Positions 52,162 to 60,489 of a stretch of 64,000 nucleotides of DNA are shown here, piece after piece. The notes below the pieces were generated by a model. That model saw only the letters and a program-made list of their open reading frames with translations, was not told the origin of the DNA and ran no database searches. The position numbers and the translations under genes were made by a program. Origin of the DNA: an uncultured Bacteroidales bacterium (GTDB taxonomy: Bacteria; Bacteroidota; Bacteroidia; Bacteroidales; UBA932); the NCBI GenBank assembly GCA_944322575.1, contig CALUPK010000005.1, positions 41,323 to 105,322 on the forward strand, read 5' to 3'. Every line of letters starts with the position of its first letter. Positions within the stretch are counted from its first letter, which is position 1.

Positions 52162-53994
52162 ATGACGAAACATCCTGCAAATATAAATATTATTTTGAAA
52201 ATGCTTCCCCACAGTCCAGGCGTATACCGCTTCTTAGACTCATCGGGAACCGTCATATACGTAGGAAAGGCAAAGGATCTTAAGAACCGGGTGTCACAGT
52301 ATTTCCGATCCGGCGGTCTGAACCGCAAGACTCAGGTCATGGTTTCCAAGATATCTGACATACAGCATACTGTGGTTGGCTCGGAGTCAGATGCCTTCCT
52401 TCTTGAGAACAACCTTATCAAGCAGTTCCAGCCTCGGTACAATATCCTTCTCAAGGACGGCAAGACCTATCCCTGGATTTGTCTTAAGAATGAGAAGTTT
52501 CCCCGGGTAGTCGTCACCCGCCGTTTTGTGCGTGACGGCTCAAAATATTTCGGGCCTTACAGCTCGGCCATGCACGCCCATAATCTGCAGGCTCTGATAA
52601 GCTCTCTTTACAAGCTGAGAACGTGTAATCTGTCAATAACGGACGATGGTATTGCTAAAGGTAAATACAAGGTATGCCTTAATTATCATCTCGGTAAATG
52701 TGCGGGGCCTTGTGCCGGAAAGATGAGTGAACAGGAGTACAATGCGCAGGTGGAGGCAATCGTTCAGATACTAAAGGGCAATTCGTGGTCCCTGATTAAG
52801 GATTTTGAGCGGAGGATGAAAGAAAGTGCGGCAGCCCTGCAGTTTGAGGACGCCGAGGTGTGGAAAGAGAAGATGGAACTCCTTGAGAAGCATTATGCCC
52901 GCTCACTTATTGTCAATGCAAGGGGTATCAATGTCGATGTCTTCTACATCATATTTGAGGGACAGGATGCTTTCGGCAGTTTCCTGAGAGTCCACGACGG
53001 AGGTATCATACAATCCATGAATATGGAAATCAAGATGAGGATAGAGGAAAGGGAGACGGAGGTGCTCGGCTCGTTCATATCCGGAATTTACGGGAAGCTG
53101 CAGGATTTTGAGGGTGCGGGGGAGAGACCTTCGGAGATAGTGGTTCCTTTTATGCCCGATATGCCAGAAGCCCTGCCTGGAGTAATATTTACTGTTCCGG
53201 AAAAGGGAGACCGTCTTGCTCTTTTGGAGCTTGGCCGCAAAAATGCCGCAGCCATCAAGTTTGAACGTCTCCGTCAGGAGGAGTTTGTCAATCCAGAAGA
53301 ACATTCCCAGCGTGTCGTTGAGAACCTCCGCAGAGACCTCGGAATGGATATGCCCCCGACTCACATCGAGTGTTTTGACAACTCCAATATCCAGGGCACC
53401 AATCCGGTGGCCTCATGTGTAGTGTTCCGGAACGGAGCTCCGTCAAAAAAGGATTACCGGCATTTTAACATCAAGACTGTGGTGGGTGCAAATGACTTCG
53501 CGTCGATGAAGGAGGTTGTCAACCGCCGTTATACCCGAATGATGGCAGAAGGAGAGGAGCTGCCTCAACTGATAGTTATAGACGGCGGCCGCGGTCAGGT
53601 CAATGCCGCGTACGAGGCGCTGGATGAGATAGGCCTTATCGGCAAAGTGAAGCTTATAGGACTTGCCAAGCGTATGGAGGAAATCATAGTCCCGGGAGAT
53701 CCTTATCCGCACTTTATCGACCGGAACTCCACATCCCTGAAAGTGCTGATGCACATACGTGATGAGGCTCACCGCTTCGGCATCACCCATCACCGCAACC
53801 GGCGCAGCGCGTCCTCCTTGGTTTCCGAGCTGGACAATATCCCAGGTGTAGGTGCAGTGAGCCGTGAGAAACTCGTGGCAAAATACAAGACAGTGTCCAA
53901 AATCAAAAAGGCACCTTACCGGGAGGTTGTCAATGTTATCGGCAAGCGTGCAGCCGATGCTCTTTTCGGGTGGTTTGCGTTAGATAAGTCTTAG
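52162..53994 (+). CDS. uvrC: Excinuclease ABC subunit C
   Basis: Makes the two incisions beside a UvrB-bound lesion. 610 residues. N-terminal GIY-YIG nuclease 'LPHSPGVYRFLDSSGTVIYVGKAKDLKNRVSQYF' (about 15-48), UVR coiled coil near 200-235 ('LQFEDAEVWKEKMELLEKHY'), RNase H-like nuclease with 'IECFDNSNIQGTNPVASCVVF' and 'LIVIDGGRGQVNAAYE', and C-terminal helix-hairpin-helix ('LDNIPGVGAVSREKLVAKY'). The ATG at 52162 fits the promoter; a second Met at 52201 is a possible alternative. The stop overlaps the convergent gene by 4 nt. Confidence 0.96.
   Translation: MTKHPANINIILKMLPHSPGVYRFLDSSGTVIYVGKAKDLKNRVSQYFRSGGLNRKTQVMVSKISDIQHTVVGSESDAFLLENNLIKQFQPRYNILLKDGKTYPWICLKNEKFPRVVVTRRFVRDGSKYFGPYSSAMHAHNLQALISSLYKLRTCNLSITDDGIAKGKYKVCLNYHLGKCAGPCAGKMSEQEYNAQVEAIVQILKGNSWSLIKDFERRMKESAAALQFEDAEVWKEKMELLEKHYARSLIVNARGINVDVFYIIFEGQDAFGSFLRVHDGGIIQSMNMEIKMRIEERETEVLGSFISGIYGKLQDFEGAGERPSEIVVPFMPDMPEALPGVIFTVPEKGDRLALLELGRKNAAAIKFERLRQEEFVNPEEHSQRVVENLRRDLGMDMPPTHIECFDNSNIQGTNPVASCVVFRNGAPSKKDYRHFNIKTVVGANDFASMKEVVNRRYTRMMAEGEELPQLIVIDGGRGQVNAAYEALDEIGLIGKVKLIGLAKRMEEIIVPGDPYPHFIDRNSTSLKVLMHIRDEAHRFGITHHRNRRSASSLVSELDNIPGVGAVSREKLVAKYKTVSKIKKAPYREVVNVIGKRAADALFGWFALDKS
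52178..52185 (-). promoter_or_regulatory. Acyltransferase promoter -7 box (TATATTTG)
   Basis: Exact TAnnTTTG match on the minus strand (seen as CAAATATA on plus), 18 nt before the ATG at 52159 and inside uvrC codons 6-8. It supports 52159 rather than a more upstream start. Confidence 0.6.
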
Positions 53995-56990
53995 TTGAAA
54001 GATACGTCAAACAGAAGTCCGAAATAGTTCTGAGAGCCTGTCTGCGGGCCAGTGCGGGCATACCGAATACCCACACTGAGAGGAAAGTTGAGCCGTAATG
54101 CGATGAAGTCCACTTTCAGATCAGCTCCATACGAGTAGTACTGCCGCATGGCTCCGCTGCCGTATTCCGTCCCCATGGCATAGTCTCCGAATGGAATAAG
54201 CTGCAGGCGCTTGAGATAGAGCAGGGGGCCGATGCTTACGTCCCCTAAGTAGACAGGAACCGCATAGTCGAGAGAGACGCTTCCGAAACACTCGTCAAAG
54301 CTGTATCCGGAATATCCTCTCGGAAGTATTGTGAATGAGCTCATGTACAGCTTACCGTCTACGAACTGTTTTTGGGCGGCAAAGCCGATTCTTATACCCT
54401 GCTGGTGCGTGATGCCGGGCAGATAGGCGTATCCGGAAGCATAGGCCACGTGTCCGAAATAATCACGGGAGTTGACGGTAGAACTTCCCTGCAGGGAGAT
54501 TCCGAATCCCCAGCGCGGGTAAATCTGGGATGTGGCTATGGACAGATTCTGTGAATAGGAGATGCCGTACACCAGCTGATGTCTCATGATAGGAGTTCCG
54601 GTGGTTTGCTGGATGCTTCCATCGCTGAAATTGTAGGAGAATGCGTAATACCGGTCATTGTTGAAGGTCCATGAGATATATGGGGTCAGTCCGCGATACC
54701 ACCCGCGGCTTGTGAAATTCATAGGATAGTAAACAGTTGCATTGGCCGCTACATAGGGAGTTCCGAGGTTCTCCTTAGAGAACTGGTGGCCGAGTACGGC
54801 GTCATAGGAGTTGTCGCGGGAGTTACGTTCATTGATGTCTATCCCAAGTTCTATACTTAAATTGCCGAATATATCTGCAACCATCGTAAAATGACCGGAA
54901 TGGAAGTATTTCCAGGTATAGAAATCCCGCACATATCCATAGCTGAGGCTTGAAGTGATGTTGCCTAAGCTGTTTTGCGACAGTAGTGTGGCTCCGAGTG
55001 AGGCGGTCTGCGTGAAATTCTGGAATGTGAATGACATCAGCCGGTCCATGTTGACGTAGACGGGGAACCAGGAATGTATCCGGAATGCATGCAGGAACTT
55101 GGAGTATCGTTTTGAAGGGTATTTCTCCGGATCAAGAATATCCGGATCCGCGCAGTCAGTGCTGTCGCCGGTGTCCTGAAGTTTTTTAAAATGTCCTTCG
55201 CTCTGGCGTGACAGCATCTCTGCGACGGGATGCCGGTACGGATTAGAAAAATCGGCCGGAATCTGCAGCAGCCTCTCTGGCGTGGAACTTACAGGGCGGT
55301 ATCCTTTCAGTCCGTATTCGCAGTAATATACTCTGCGGCCTGTAGGGTCGTAGTACGGATAGTCGGCACCGTATTCTGAGTTGGTCATGCGCAGCAGGGT
55401 GCCGCTGTCTATGTCATACCGATAGATGTTGAGTACGCCGTTGAGGTCGCTGGAGAAGTAAAGGCTGCGGCTGAATATTTTCAGACCGGATATGCTCTGT
55501 CCCTGCGGGGAGATTATCTCCGACCATTTTCCTTCTCGGTAAAGGAAGATTCCGATACCGCCGTCCTGTATGACAGAACAGTAGATATCCTTTCCGTCGA
55601 ATACTGTCTCACGTACCTGTCCGTTGCCGGGTGCCTTTATGCGTTCTATGACTTCTCCGTCTCCGGCATGAACTAACGTCAGCCATGTGCCGCCCTCTAC
55701 CGGATATTCAGCTACGGCGACTGTATCTCCGGTAGGAGAAGGCGCCGGGTTGAAGTACTTGGTCCTGTGTTTTTGAGAAGTGACCCTGCCGGTAACTACA
55801 TCAAATCTCATGATGACAGAGAAATCCTCTAAGTCCGCCGCCTCATTCGACACCGGTTCGGTCCAGTATATGAACCGTTTTCCATCGTATGTCAGGCGGG
55901 ATGACGTATAGCTGAAGAACCTTATGAAGCGCTCGCGTCCGGAACTGTCGATGCTGACCATCTTGCGGGCAGTTTCCATGCCGCTTTTCAGCATGATGAC
56001 AGAGCCGTTCCAGGGTGAGTCTCCGTTGTGAATGTAAATGGGGTCGGTAAATTCGGTATACAGCCTGTCCGGCCTGTTCTTCAGATTGTCAGATTCGGTA
56101 AACTTTCCTCTTGAGAGATAGTCGTAGCGCCACATCTCGCTGAGCAGGCCCTGTGACCGTTCCAAAATACTGAATCTGGATTCTCCGATAAGTTTCTTCC
56201 CGGGGTCAAGAAGAAGCGGCAGGCTGTACCAGTGCTTTACAGGAGTTCTGAAATACTTGCCGCAATAATCTGCCAGTCCTGTCTGGTATCTTACATAGCT
56301 TCCGAGTGCGTAGCCGAACACATAGGCGTTCGGGGTGTAGTGTCTGAAAGAACCGAACTGCAGCTTGTCCCAATTCCTGAAATCCCCGTTGATATACATG
56401 GCTCTCAGGTATTTGGTAAAGTCGGCATTGCGCCCACGTCCACCGTTGGTGAGCTCTGTCTCGGCTATGACGGCGTCTCCTTCCATGGCGTATCTGTTGG
56501 CAAAGAGGCCGACGCCTATGCCTGTGACCTGCTCTCCGAGAAGATAGTAGAATACATTGTAGATACCTCTGGTAAAATGTTCCACCTGACCCACATGTCT
56601 CGACTCATGTATGCTCAGGTGCTGAATCCACGGGTCCGGGTTGCTGCCGTACGGGTCGGGGGAGGTGAAAAGCTCCATTCTCTTCGGGGCCCATGTTACG
56701 ACTCCGTTGCTTTGAGTGATATACGGGTGCAGTACCACCGGTATGGGTCTTGGGTCAATATTGAGTTCTGCCATGACTCTTGGCCTTACTTTCTCGAGGG
56801 TGTACAGGTAAAGGCGTGCGATGGAGTCTGTCTCTTCAGGATATATCAGCCGGTAGTGTTCGGATGTGATGGTGCGCCAACGGGCCCTTCCGGGGTCATT
56901 GCCCAATGTATAGTACTGGCCGTAGACTGCAGTCCAGGACAGGGTAAGCAGCAGGATGGCTATTAAAAAAGGTTTAGTCAAGTGCAACAT
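53991..56990 (-). CDS. Outer-membrane protein with gluzincin-type peptidase domain, beta-propeller and beta-barrel
   Basis: 999 residues from the ATG at 56988-56990; the upstream frame lies in the promoter. Signal peptide 1-25 ends Val-Tyr-Gly-Gln. The peptidase-MA-like domain (about 35-330) has zinc motif His-Glu-Ser-Arg-His at 128-132 and a candidate third ligand Glu170 in 'YAMEGDAVIAETEL', 38 residues after the second His, as in gluzincins. PD40/TolB-like propeller strands cover about 340-620 ('GKRFIYWTEP', 'SSDLNGVLNIYRYDIDSG', 'YYDPTGRRVYYCEYG'). The C-terminal 330 residues are a barrel with strands such as 'LGATLLSQNSLGNITSSLSYGYV' and end in Phe-Asn. Substrate unknown. Catalytic activity is inferred, not certain. 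Confidence 0.82.
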   Translation of the reverse strand: MLHLTKPFLIAILLLTLSWTAVYGQYYTLGNDPGRARWRTITSEHYRLIYPEETDSIARLYLYTLEKVRPRVMAELNIDPRPIPVVLHPYITQSNGVVTWAPKRMELFTSPDPYGSNPDPWIQHLSIHESRHVGQVEHFTRGIYNVFYYLLGEQVTGIGVGLFANRYAMEGDAVIAETELTNGGRGRNADFTKYLRAMYINGDFRNWDKLQFGSFRHYTPNAYVFGYALGSYVRYQTGLADYCGKYFRTPVKHWYSLPLLLDPGKKLIGESRFSILERSQGLLSEMWRYDYLSRGKFTESDNLKNRPDRLYTEFTDPIYIHNGDSPWNGSVIMLKSGMETARKMVSIDSSGRERFIRFFSYTSSRLTYDGKRFIYWTEPVSNEAADLEDFSVIMRFDVVTGRVTSQKHRTKYFNPAPSPTGDTVAVAEYPVEGGTWLTLVHAGDGEVIERIKAPGNGQVRETVFDGKDIYCSVIQDGGIGIFLYREGKWSEIISPQGQSISGLKIFSRSLYFSSDLNGVLNIYRYDIDSGTLLRMTNSEYGADYPYYDPTGRRVYYCEYGLKGYRPVSSTPERLLQIPADFSNPYRHPVAEMLSRQSEGHFKKLQDTGDSTDCADPDILDPEKYPSKRYSKFLHAFRIHSWFPVYVNMDRLMSFTFQNFTQTASLGATLLSQNSLGNITSSLSYGYVRDFYTWKYFHSGHFTMVADIFGNLSIELGIDINERNSRDNSYDAVLGHQFSKENLGTPYVAANATVYYPMNFTSRGWYRGLTPYISWTFNNDRYYAFSYNFSDGSIQQTTGTPIMRHQLVYGISYSQNLSIATSQIYPRWGFGISLQGSSTVNSRDYFGHVAYASGYAYLPGITHQQGIRIGFAAQKQFVDGKLYMSSFTILPRGYSGYSFDECFGSVSLDYAVPVYLGDVSIGPLLYLKRLQLIPFGDYAMGTEYGSGAMRQYYSYGADLKVDFIALRLNFPLSVGIRYARTGPQTGSQNYFGLLFDVSFN

Positions 56991-56994
56991 GGCA

Positions 56995-57022
56995 CAAAGA
57001 TAGTTATATTTGCATAATTTTG
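56995..57022. promoter_or_regulatory. Bidirectional promoter metallopeptidase-barrel gene / Na-Pi cotransporter
   Basis: CAAAGATA (56995-57002; minus strand TATCTTTG) is followed after 2 nt by TATATTTG (57005-57012, plus) and then a second plus box TAATTTTG (57015-57022). All match TAnnTTTG exactly. The minus box is 4 nt from the ATG at 56990, so that transcript would have almost no leader. Confidence 0.68.
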
Positions 57023-57039
57023 ATGAAATATACAGATAT

Positions 57040-58731
57040 ATGAGCACCGTATTCCAGATACTGTCCCTTCTCGGCGCTTTGGGTATGTTCCTGTACGGAA
57101 TGACCCTTATGAGTGAAGGCCTTCAAAAGGTGGCCGGAAGCAGACTCCGTTCGATACTGTCGGCCATGACGGCCAATTCATTCACCAGAGTCCTTACCGG
57201 AACTCTTATCACTGCGGTCATACAGTCATCGAGTGCGACTACAGTCATGATAGTCAGCTTTGTCAATGCAGGACTGCTGAGCCTTACCCAGGCCGTCGGA
57301 GTGATTATGGGTGCCAATATCGGTACGACCGTGACATCCTGGCTGATTTCTCTTTTAGGATTTACAGCGGACATATCGGTGCTGTCCATCCCGTTAGTGG
57401 GTGTAGGCTTTGTGTTTATGATGTTCAAGTCGCAGAAACGCAAGAGTATCGGCGAGATGATCATAGGTTTCGCACTGCTTTTCTTAGGACTTACTTTCCT
57501 CAAGGATTCCGTTCCGGACCTGAGCGCAAATCCCGAAGCCATAGCATTCATTCAGAAATGGACCGGATGGGGCTTCCCCTCAGTCCTGGTATTTGTCCTT
57601 GTAGGAACAGTTCTGACCATCATCCTTCAGTCCTCGAGCGCCACTGTTGCCCTCACTCTCGTTATGGCCAGCCAGGGATGGATTCCATTTGAGATTGCTG
57701 CGGCAATGGTTCTCGGAGAGAACATAGGAACAACCATCACTGCCAATATCGCTGCGTCCGTAGGCAATATCTCAGCTAAGCGTGCCGCCCTCGCGCACAC
57801 AGTCTTCAATGTCTTCGGAGTAATCTGGGTGCTTGCTGTTTACAAACCGTTCTTGTGGTTGGTTTCCAAGATTGTAATAGGACTTGGCGGATCCGATCCA
57901 TTTACATCACCGGACTCGCTGCTTTATGCCATCTCGACAGTCCATACCCTTTTCAATATCACCAACACATGTATCCTTATATGGTTTACGCCTCAGATAG
58001 TAAAGTTCGTAACATGGATTATCAAAGGACATAAGGACGAGGAGGAAGTATTCCGTCTCAGATATATTCAGGGCGGTATGATGAGCACCGCTGAGCTGTC
58101 TTTGGAACAGGCCGAGCAGGAAGTAGTACATTTCTCCGAGATAGTCAAGAGGCAGTATGCATACGCCCGTCAGGCTGTCAATGAGGCGGACAATGAAAAC
58201 CGTTTCGACGAGCTGTTCAAGAAACTCGAGCACTATGAGCAGATAACAGACAGAATAGAGTTCGAGATAGCCAAATATCTGAGCAATATCGGTGAAGGTG
58301 AGCTCAGTCAGGAAGGAACCAACAGGATGCATGCCCTGTACAAGATTATCAGTGAGCTCGAGAGCATGGGTGACTCCGGTTTCAATATCGGCCGTATACT
58401 ACAGCGCAAGAACCTTCACGGTCAGAAGTTCGATGAGAGTACTGTCAAGAAACTCAACCACATGCTTGACTTGGTAGATACAGCCATCGACAGTATGATT
58501 GTGAATCTCCGTCAGGGCTTCCATCATATCATCAACATATCCAATGCACAGGATGCCGAGCATGATATCAACGAGTACCGGGACAATCTGAAAGAAGAGC
58601 ATCTCCGCCACATCGAAGCAGAGGAAAGCGAGTATCTGCGCGGTGTCTACTATATGGACCTTGTTTCCGAGTGCGAGCGTGTAGGAGACTTTGCCATCAA
58701 TATCTCGGAAGCATTGGTAGAAGTGAACTGA
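57040..58731 (+). CDS. Na+/phosphate cotransporter family protein with PhoU-like C-terminus
   Basis: 563 residues from the ATG at 57040; an in-frame TTG at 57010 lies inside the promoter box. Two inverted Na_Pi_cotrans repeats carry the paired signatures 'TAVIQSSSATTVMIVSFVNAG' (about 55) and 'TIILQSSSATVALTLVMASQG' (about 190), with 'VIMGANIGTTVTSW' and 'MVLGENIGTTITANI' after each. About nine membrane segments reach to residue 325. The C-terminal 220 residues are a helical PhoU-like domain ('LYKIISELESMGDSGFNIGRIL', 'VSECERVGDFAINISEAL'). Imports phosphate or a related anion, or keeps phosphate signalling in balance. Confidence 0.92.
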   Translation: MSTVFQILSLLGALGMFLYGMTLMSEGLQKVAGSRLRSILSAMTANSFTRVLTGTLITAVIQSSSATTVMIVSFVNAGLLSLTQAVGVIMGANIGTTVTSWLISLLGFTADISVLSIPLVGVGFVFMMFKSQKRKSIGEMIIGFALLFLGLTFLKDSVPDLSANPEAIAFIQKWTGWGFPSVLVFVLVGTVLTIILQSSSATVALTLVMASQGWIPFEIAAAMVLGENIGTTITANIAASVGNISAKRAALAHTVFNVFGVIWVLAVYKPFLWLVSKIVIGLGGSDPFTSPDSLLYAISTVHTLFNITNTCILIWFTPQIVKFVTWIIKGHKDEEEVFRLRYIQGGMMSTAELSLEQAEQEVVHFSEIVKRQYAYARQAVNEADNENRFDELFKKLEHYEQITDRIEFEIAKYLSNIGEGELSQEGTNRMHALYKIISELESMGDSGFNIGRILQRKNLHGQKFDESTVKKLNHMLDLVDTAIDSMIVNLRQGFHHIINISNAQDAEHDINEYRDNLKEEHLRHIEAEESEYLRGVYYMDLVSECERVGDFAINISEALVEVN

Positions 58732-58753
58732 ACAAACCCTATAACCTGTTTAT

Positions 58754-60484
58754 ATGTCTGAGAACAAATCTGTCAAAACACCGTGGTATCCCTTCACAGA
58801 GGGAGTTCCGGTGCATTTGAATTATTTTAAGGGCTCGATGTTCGACATGGTCGCCTCCGTCGCAGCCCGCTACCCTAAGAACGTGGCCTTTGACTTCATG
58901 GGCAAGTCGACCACCTACGCTAAGATGATCAAGAAGATAGAGCAGTGCGCCCGCGCCCTGAAGACCATCGGCATCCGCAAGGGCGACTGCGTGACCATCG
59001 CCATGCCCAACTGCCCCCAGGCCATCTACATGTTCTATGCCATCAACCTCATAGGAGGTATAGCCAGCATGGTGCATCCGCTCTCGAGCGAGAAGGAGAT
59101 TGAGTTCTACCTCAACGAGTCGAACAGCATCACCGTCATAACCCTCGACCAGTTCTACGGCAAGATCGAGGCCATCCGTAAGAACACCGGCATCGTCAAT
59201 GTCATCCTCGCCCGCATCAAGGACGAGCTGACTCAGCCCCTGAAGACCGGTTACATGATCACCGAGGGCTATAAGATCGCCAAGATTCCCGAGGACGCTC
59301 CGGTCATCCGCTGGAAAGAGTTCATGAAGCTGGCCAAGTGCTGCTTCTACAACTACAAGGTGGAGCGCAGTGACGATGACCCCGCCGTCATCCTCTACTC
59401 CGGCGGCACTACCGGCACCACCAAGGGCATCATGCTCACCAACCGCAACTTCAACGCCCTCGCCGAGCAGGTCATCGCCACCAACCCGATGTTCGGTCCC
59501 GGGGACAAGATGCTGGCCGCCATGCCCGTCTTCCACGGCTTCGGCCTCGGTGTCTGCATCCACACGATGCTGGCCAAGGGCGGAAGGTGCGTCCTCGTGC
59601 CCCGCTTCACCCCCAAGAGCTACTCCAAGCTCATAACCAAGAACAAATGCAACTTCATCGCCGGCGTACCCACCCTCTACGAGGCCATGCTGCGCCTGCC
59701 CAATATGGAGAAGGCCGATTTCTCCCACCTCAAGGGCGTGTTCTCCGGCGGAGACTCCCTGTCCATCGAGCTCAAGAAGAAGATGGACAAGTTCCTCGCC
59801 GACCACAAGGCCACCATCAAGGTGCGCGAGGGCTACGGTACCACCGAGTGCGTCACCGCCTGCTGCCTGACTCCGGTCAAGCTCCAGAAAGAGGGCAGTA
59901 TCGGCATACCCTTCCCCGACACCTATTTCAAGATAGTCAAGCCAGACACCGAGGAAGAGGTGCCCTACGGCGAGGAGGGCGAGATCGTGCTCTCCGGTCC
60001 CACCGTCATGCTCGGCTACTACGGCAAGCCCGAGGAGACGGCCAAGACCCTGCGCAAGCACTCCGACGGCCTGACCTGGCTCTACACCGGTGACCTCGGC
60101 AGCATGGACGACCAGGGCTTCGTCTACTTCCGCGGCCGTATCAAGAGGATGATCGTCACCTCCGGCTACAACGTCTATCCCGCTCAGCTCGAGAACATCC
60201 TCGACGCCCACGAGAAGGTGCAGATGAGCTGTATCATCGGCGTGCCCGACCCCTACAAGATGCAGAAGGTAAAGGCCTTCGTCATGCTCCGTCCCGGCAA
60301 CGAGCCCACTCAGGAGACCAAGGACGAGCTTCTGGCCTACTGCCGCAAGTACATCGCCAAGTACGCCATGCCCTACGACATCGAGTTCCGCAGCGAGCTG
60401 CCCAAGACCCTTGTAGGCAAGGTGGCATACCGCGTGCTCGAAGAGGAAGAGGCTAAGAAGAACCAGACTGCTGACCAAAAGTAA
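58754..60484 (+). CDS. Acyl-CoA ligase (AMP-forming)
   Basis: 576 residues. The adenylation motif 'VILYSGGTTGTTKGIMLTNRN' is near residue 215. 'MPVFHGFGLGVCIHTML', 'GYGTTECVTACCLTP', 'LYTGDLGSMDDQGFVYFRGRIKRMIVTSGYNVYPAQLEN' and the catalytic Lys region 'PKTLVGKVAYR' near the end follow. It activates a fatty or aryl acid to its CoA ester; chain length cannot be read. Extreme C-ending codon bias leaves a 589-residue open frame on the opposite strand, which I treat as a shadow. It is followed 5 nt later by a PlsC-type acyltransferase gene, so the two probably form a module. Confidence 0.92.
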   Translation: MSENKSVKTPWYPFTEGVPVHLNYFKGSMFDMVASVAARYPKNVAFDFMGKSTTYAKMIKKIEQCARALKTIGIRKGDCVTIAMPNCPQAIYMFYAINLIGGIASMVHPLSSEKEIEFYLNESNSITVITLDQFYGKIEAIRKNTGIVNVILARIKDELTQPLKTGYMITEGYKIAKIPEDAPVIRWKEFMKLAKCCFYNYKVERSDDDPAVILYSGGTTGTTKGIMLTNRNFNALAEQVIATNPMFGPGDKMLAAMPVFHGFGLGVCIHTMLAKGGRCVLVPRFTPKSYSKLITKNKCNFIAGVPTLYEAMLRLPNMEKADFSHLKGVFSGGDSLSIELKKKMDKFLADHKATIKVREGYGTTECVTACCLTPVKLQKEGSIGIPFPDTYFKIVKPDTEEEVPYGEEGEIVLSGPTVMLGYYGKPEETAKTLRKHSDGLTWLYTGDLGSMDDQGFVYFRGRIKRMIVTSGYNVYPAQLENILDAHEKVQMSCIIGVPDPYKMQKVKAFVMLRPGNEPTQETKDELLAYCRKYIAKYAMPYDIEFRSELPKTLVGKVAYRVLEEEEAKKNQTADQK

Positions 60485-60489
60485 GCTGC

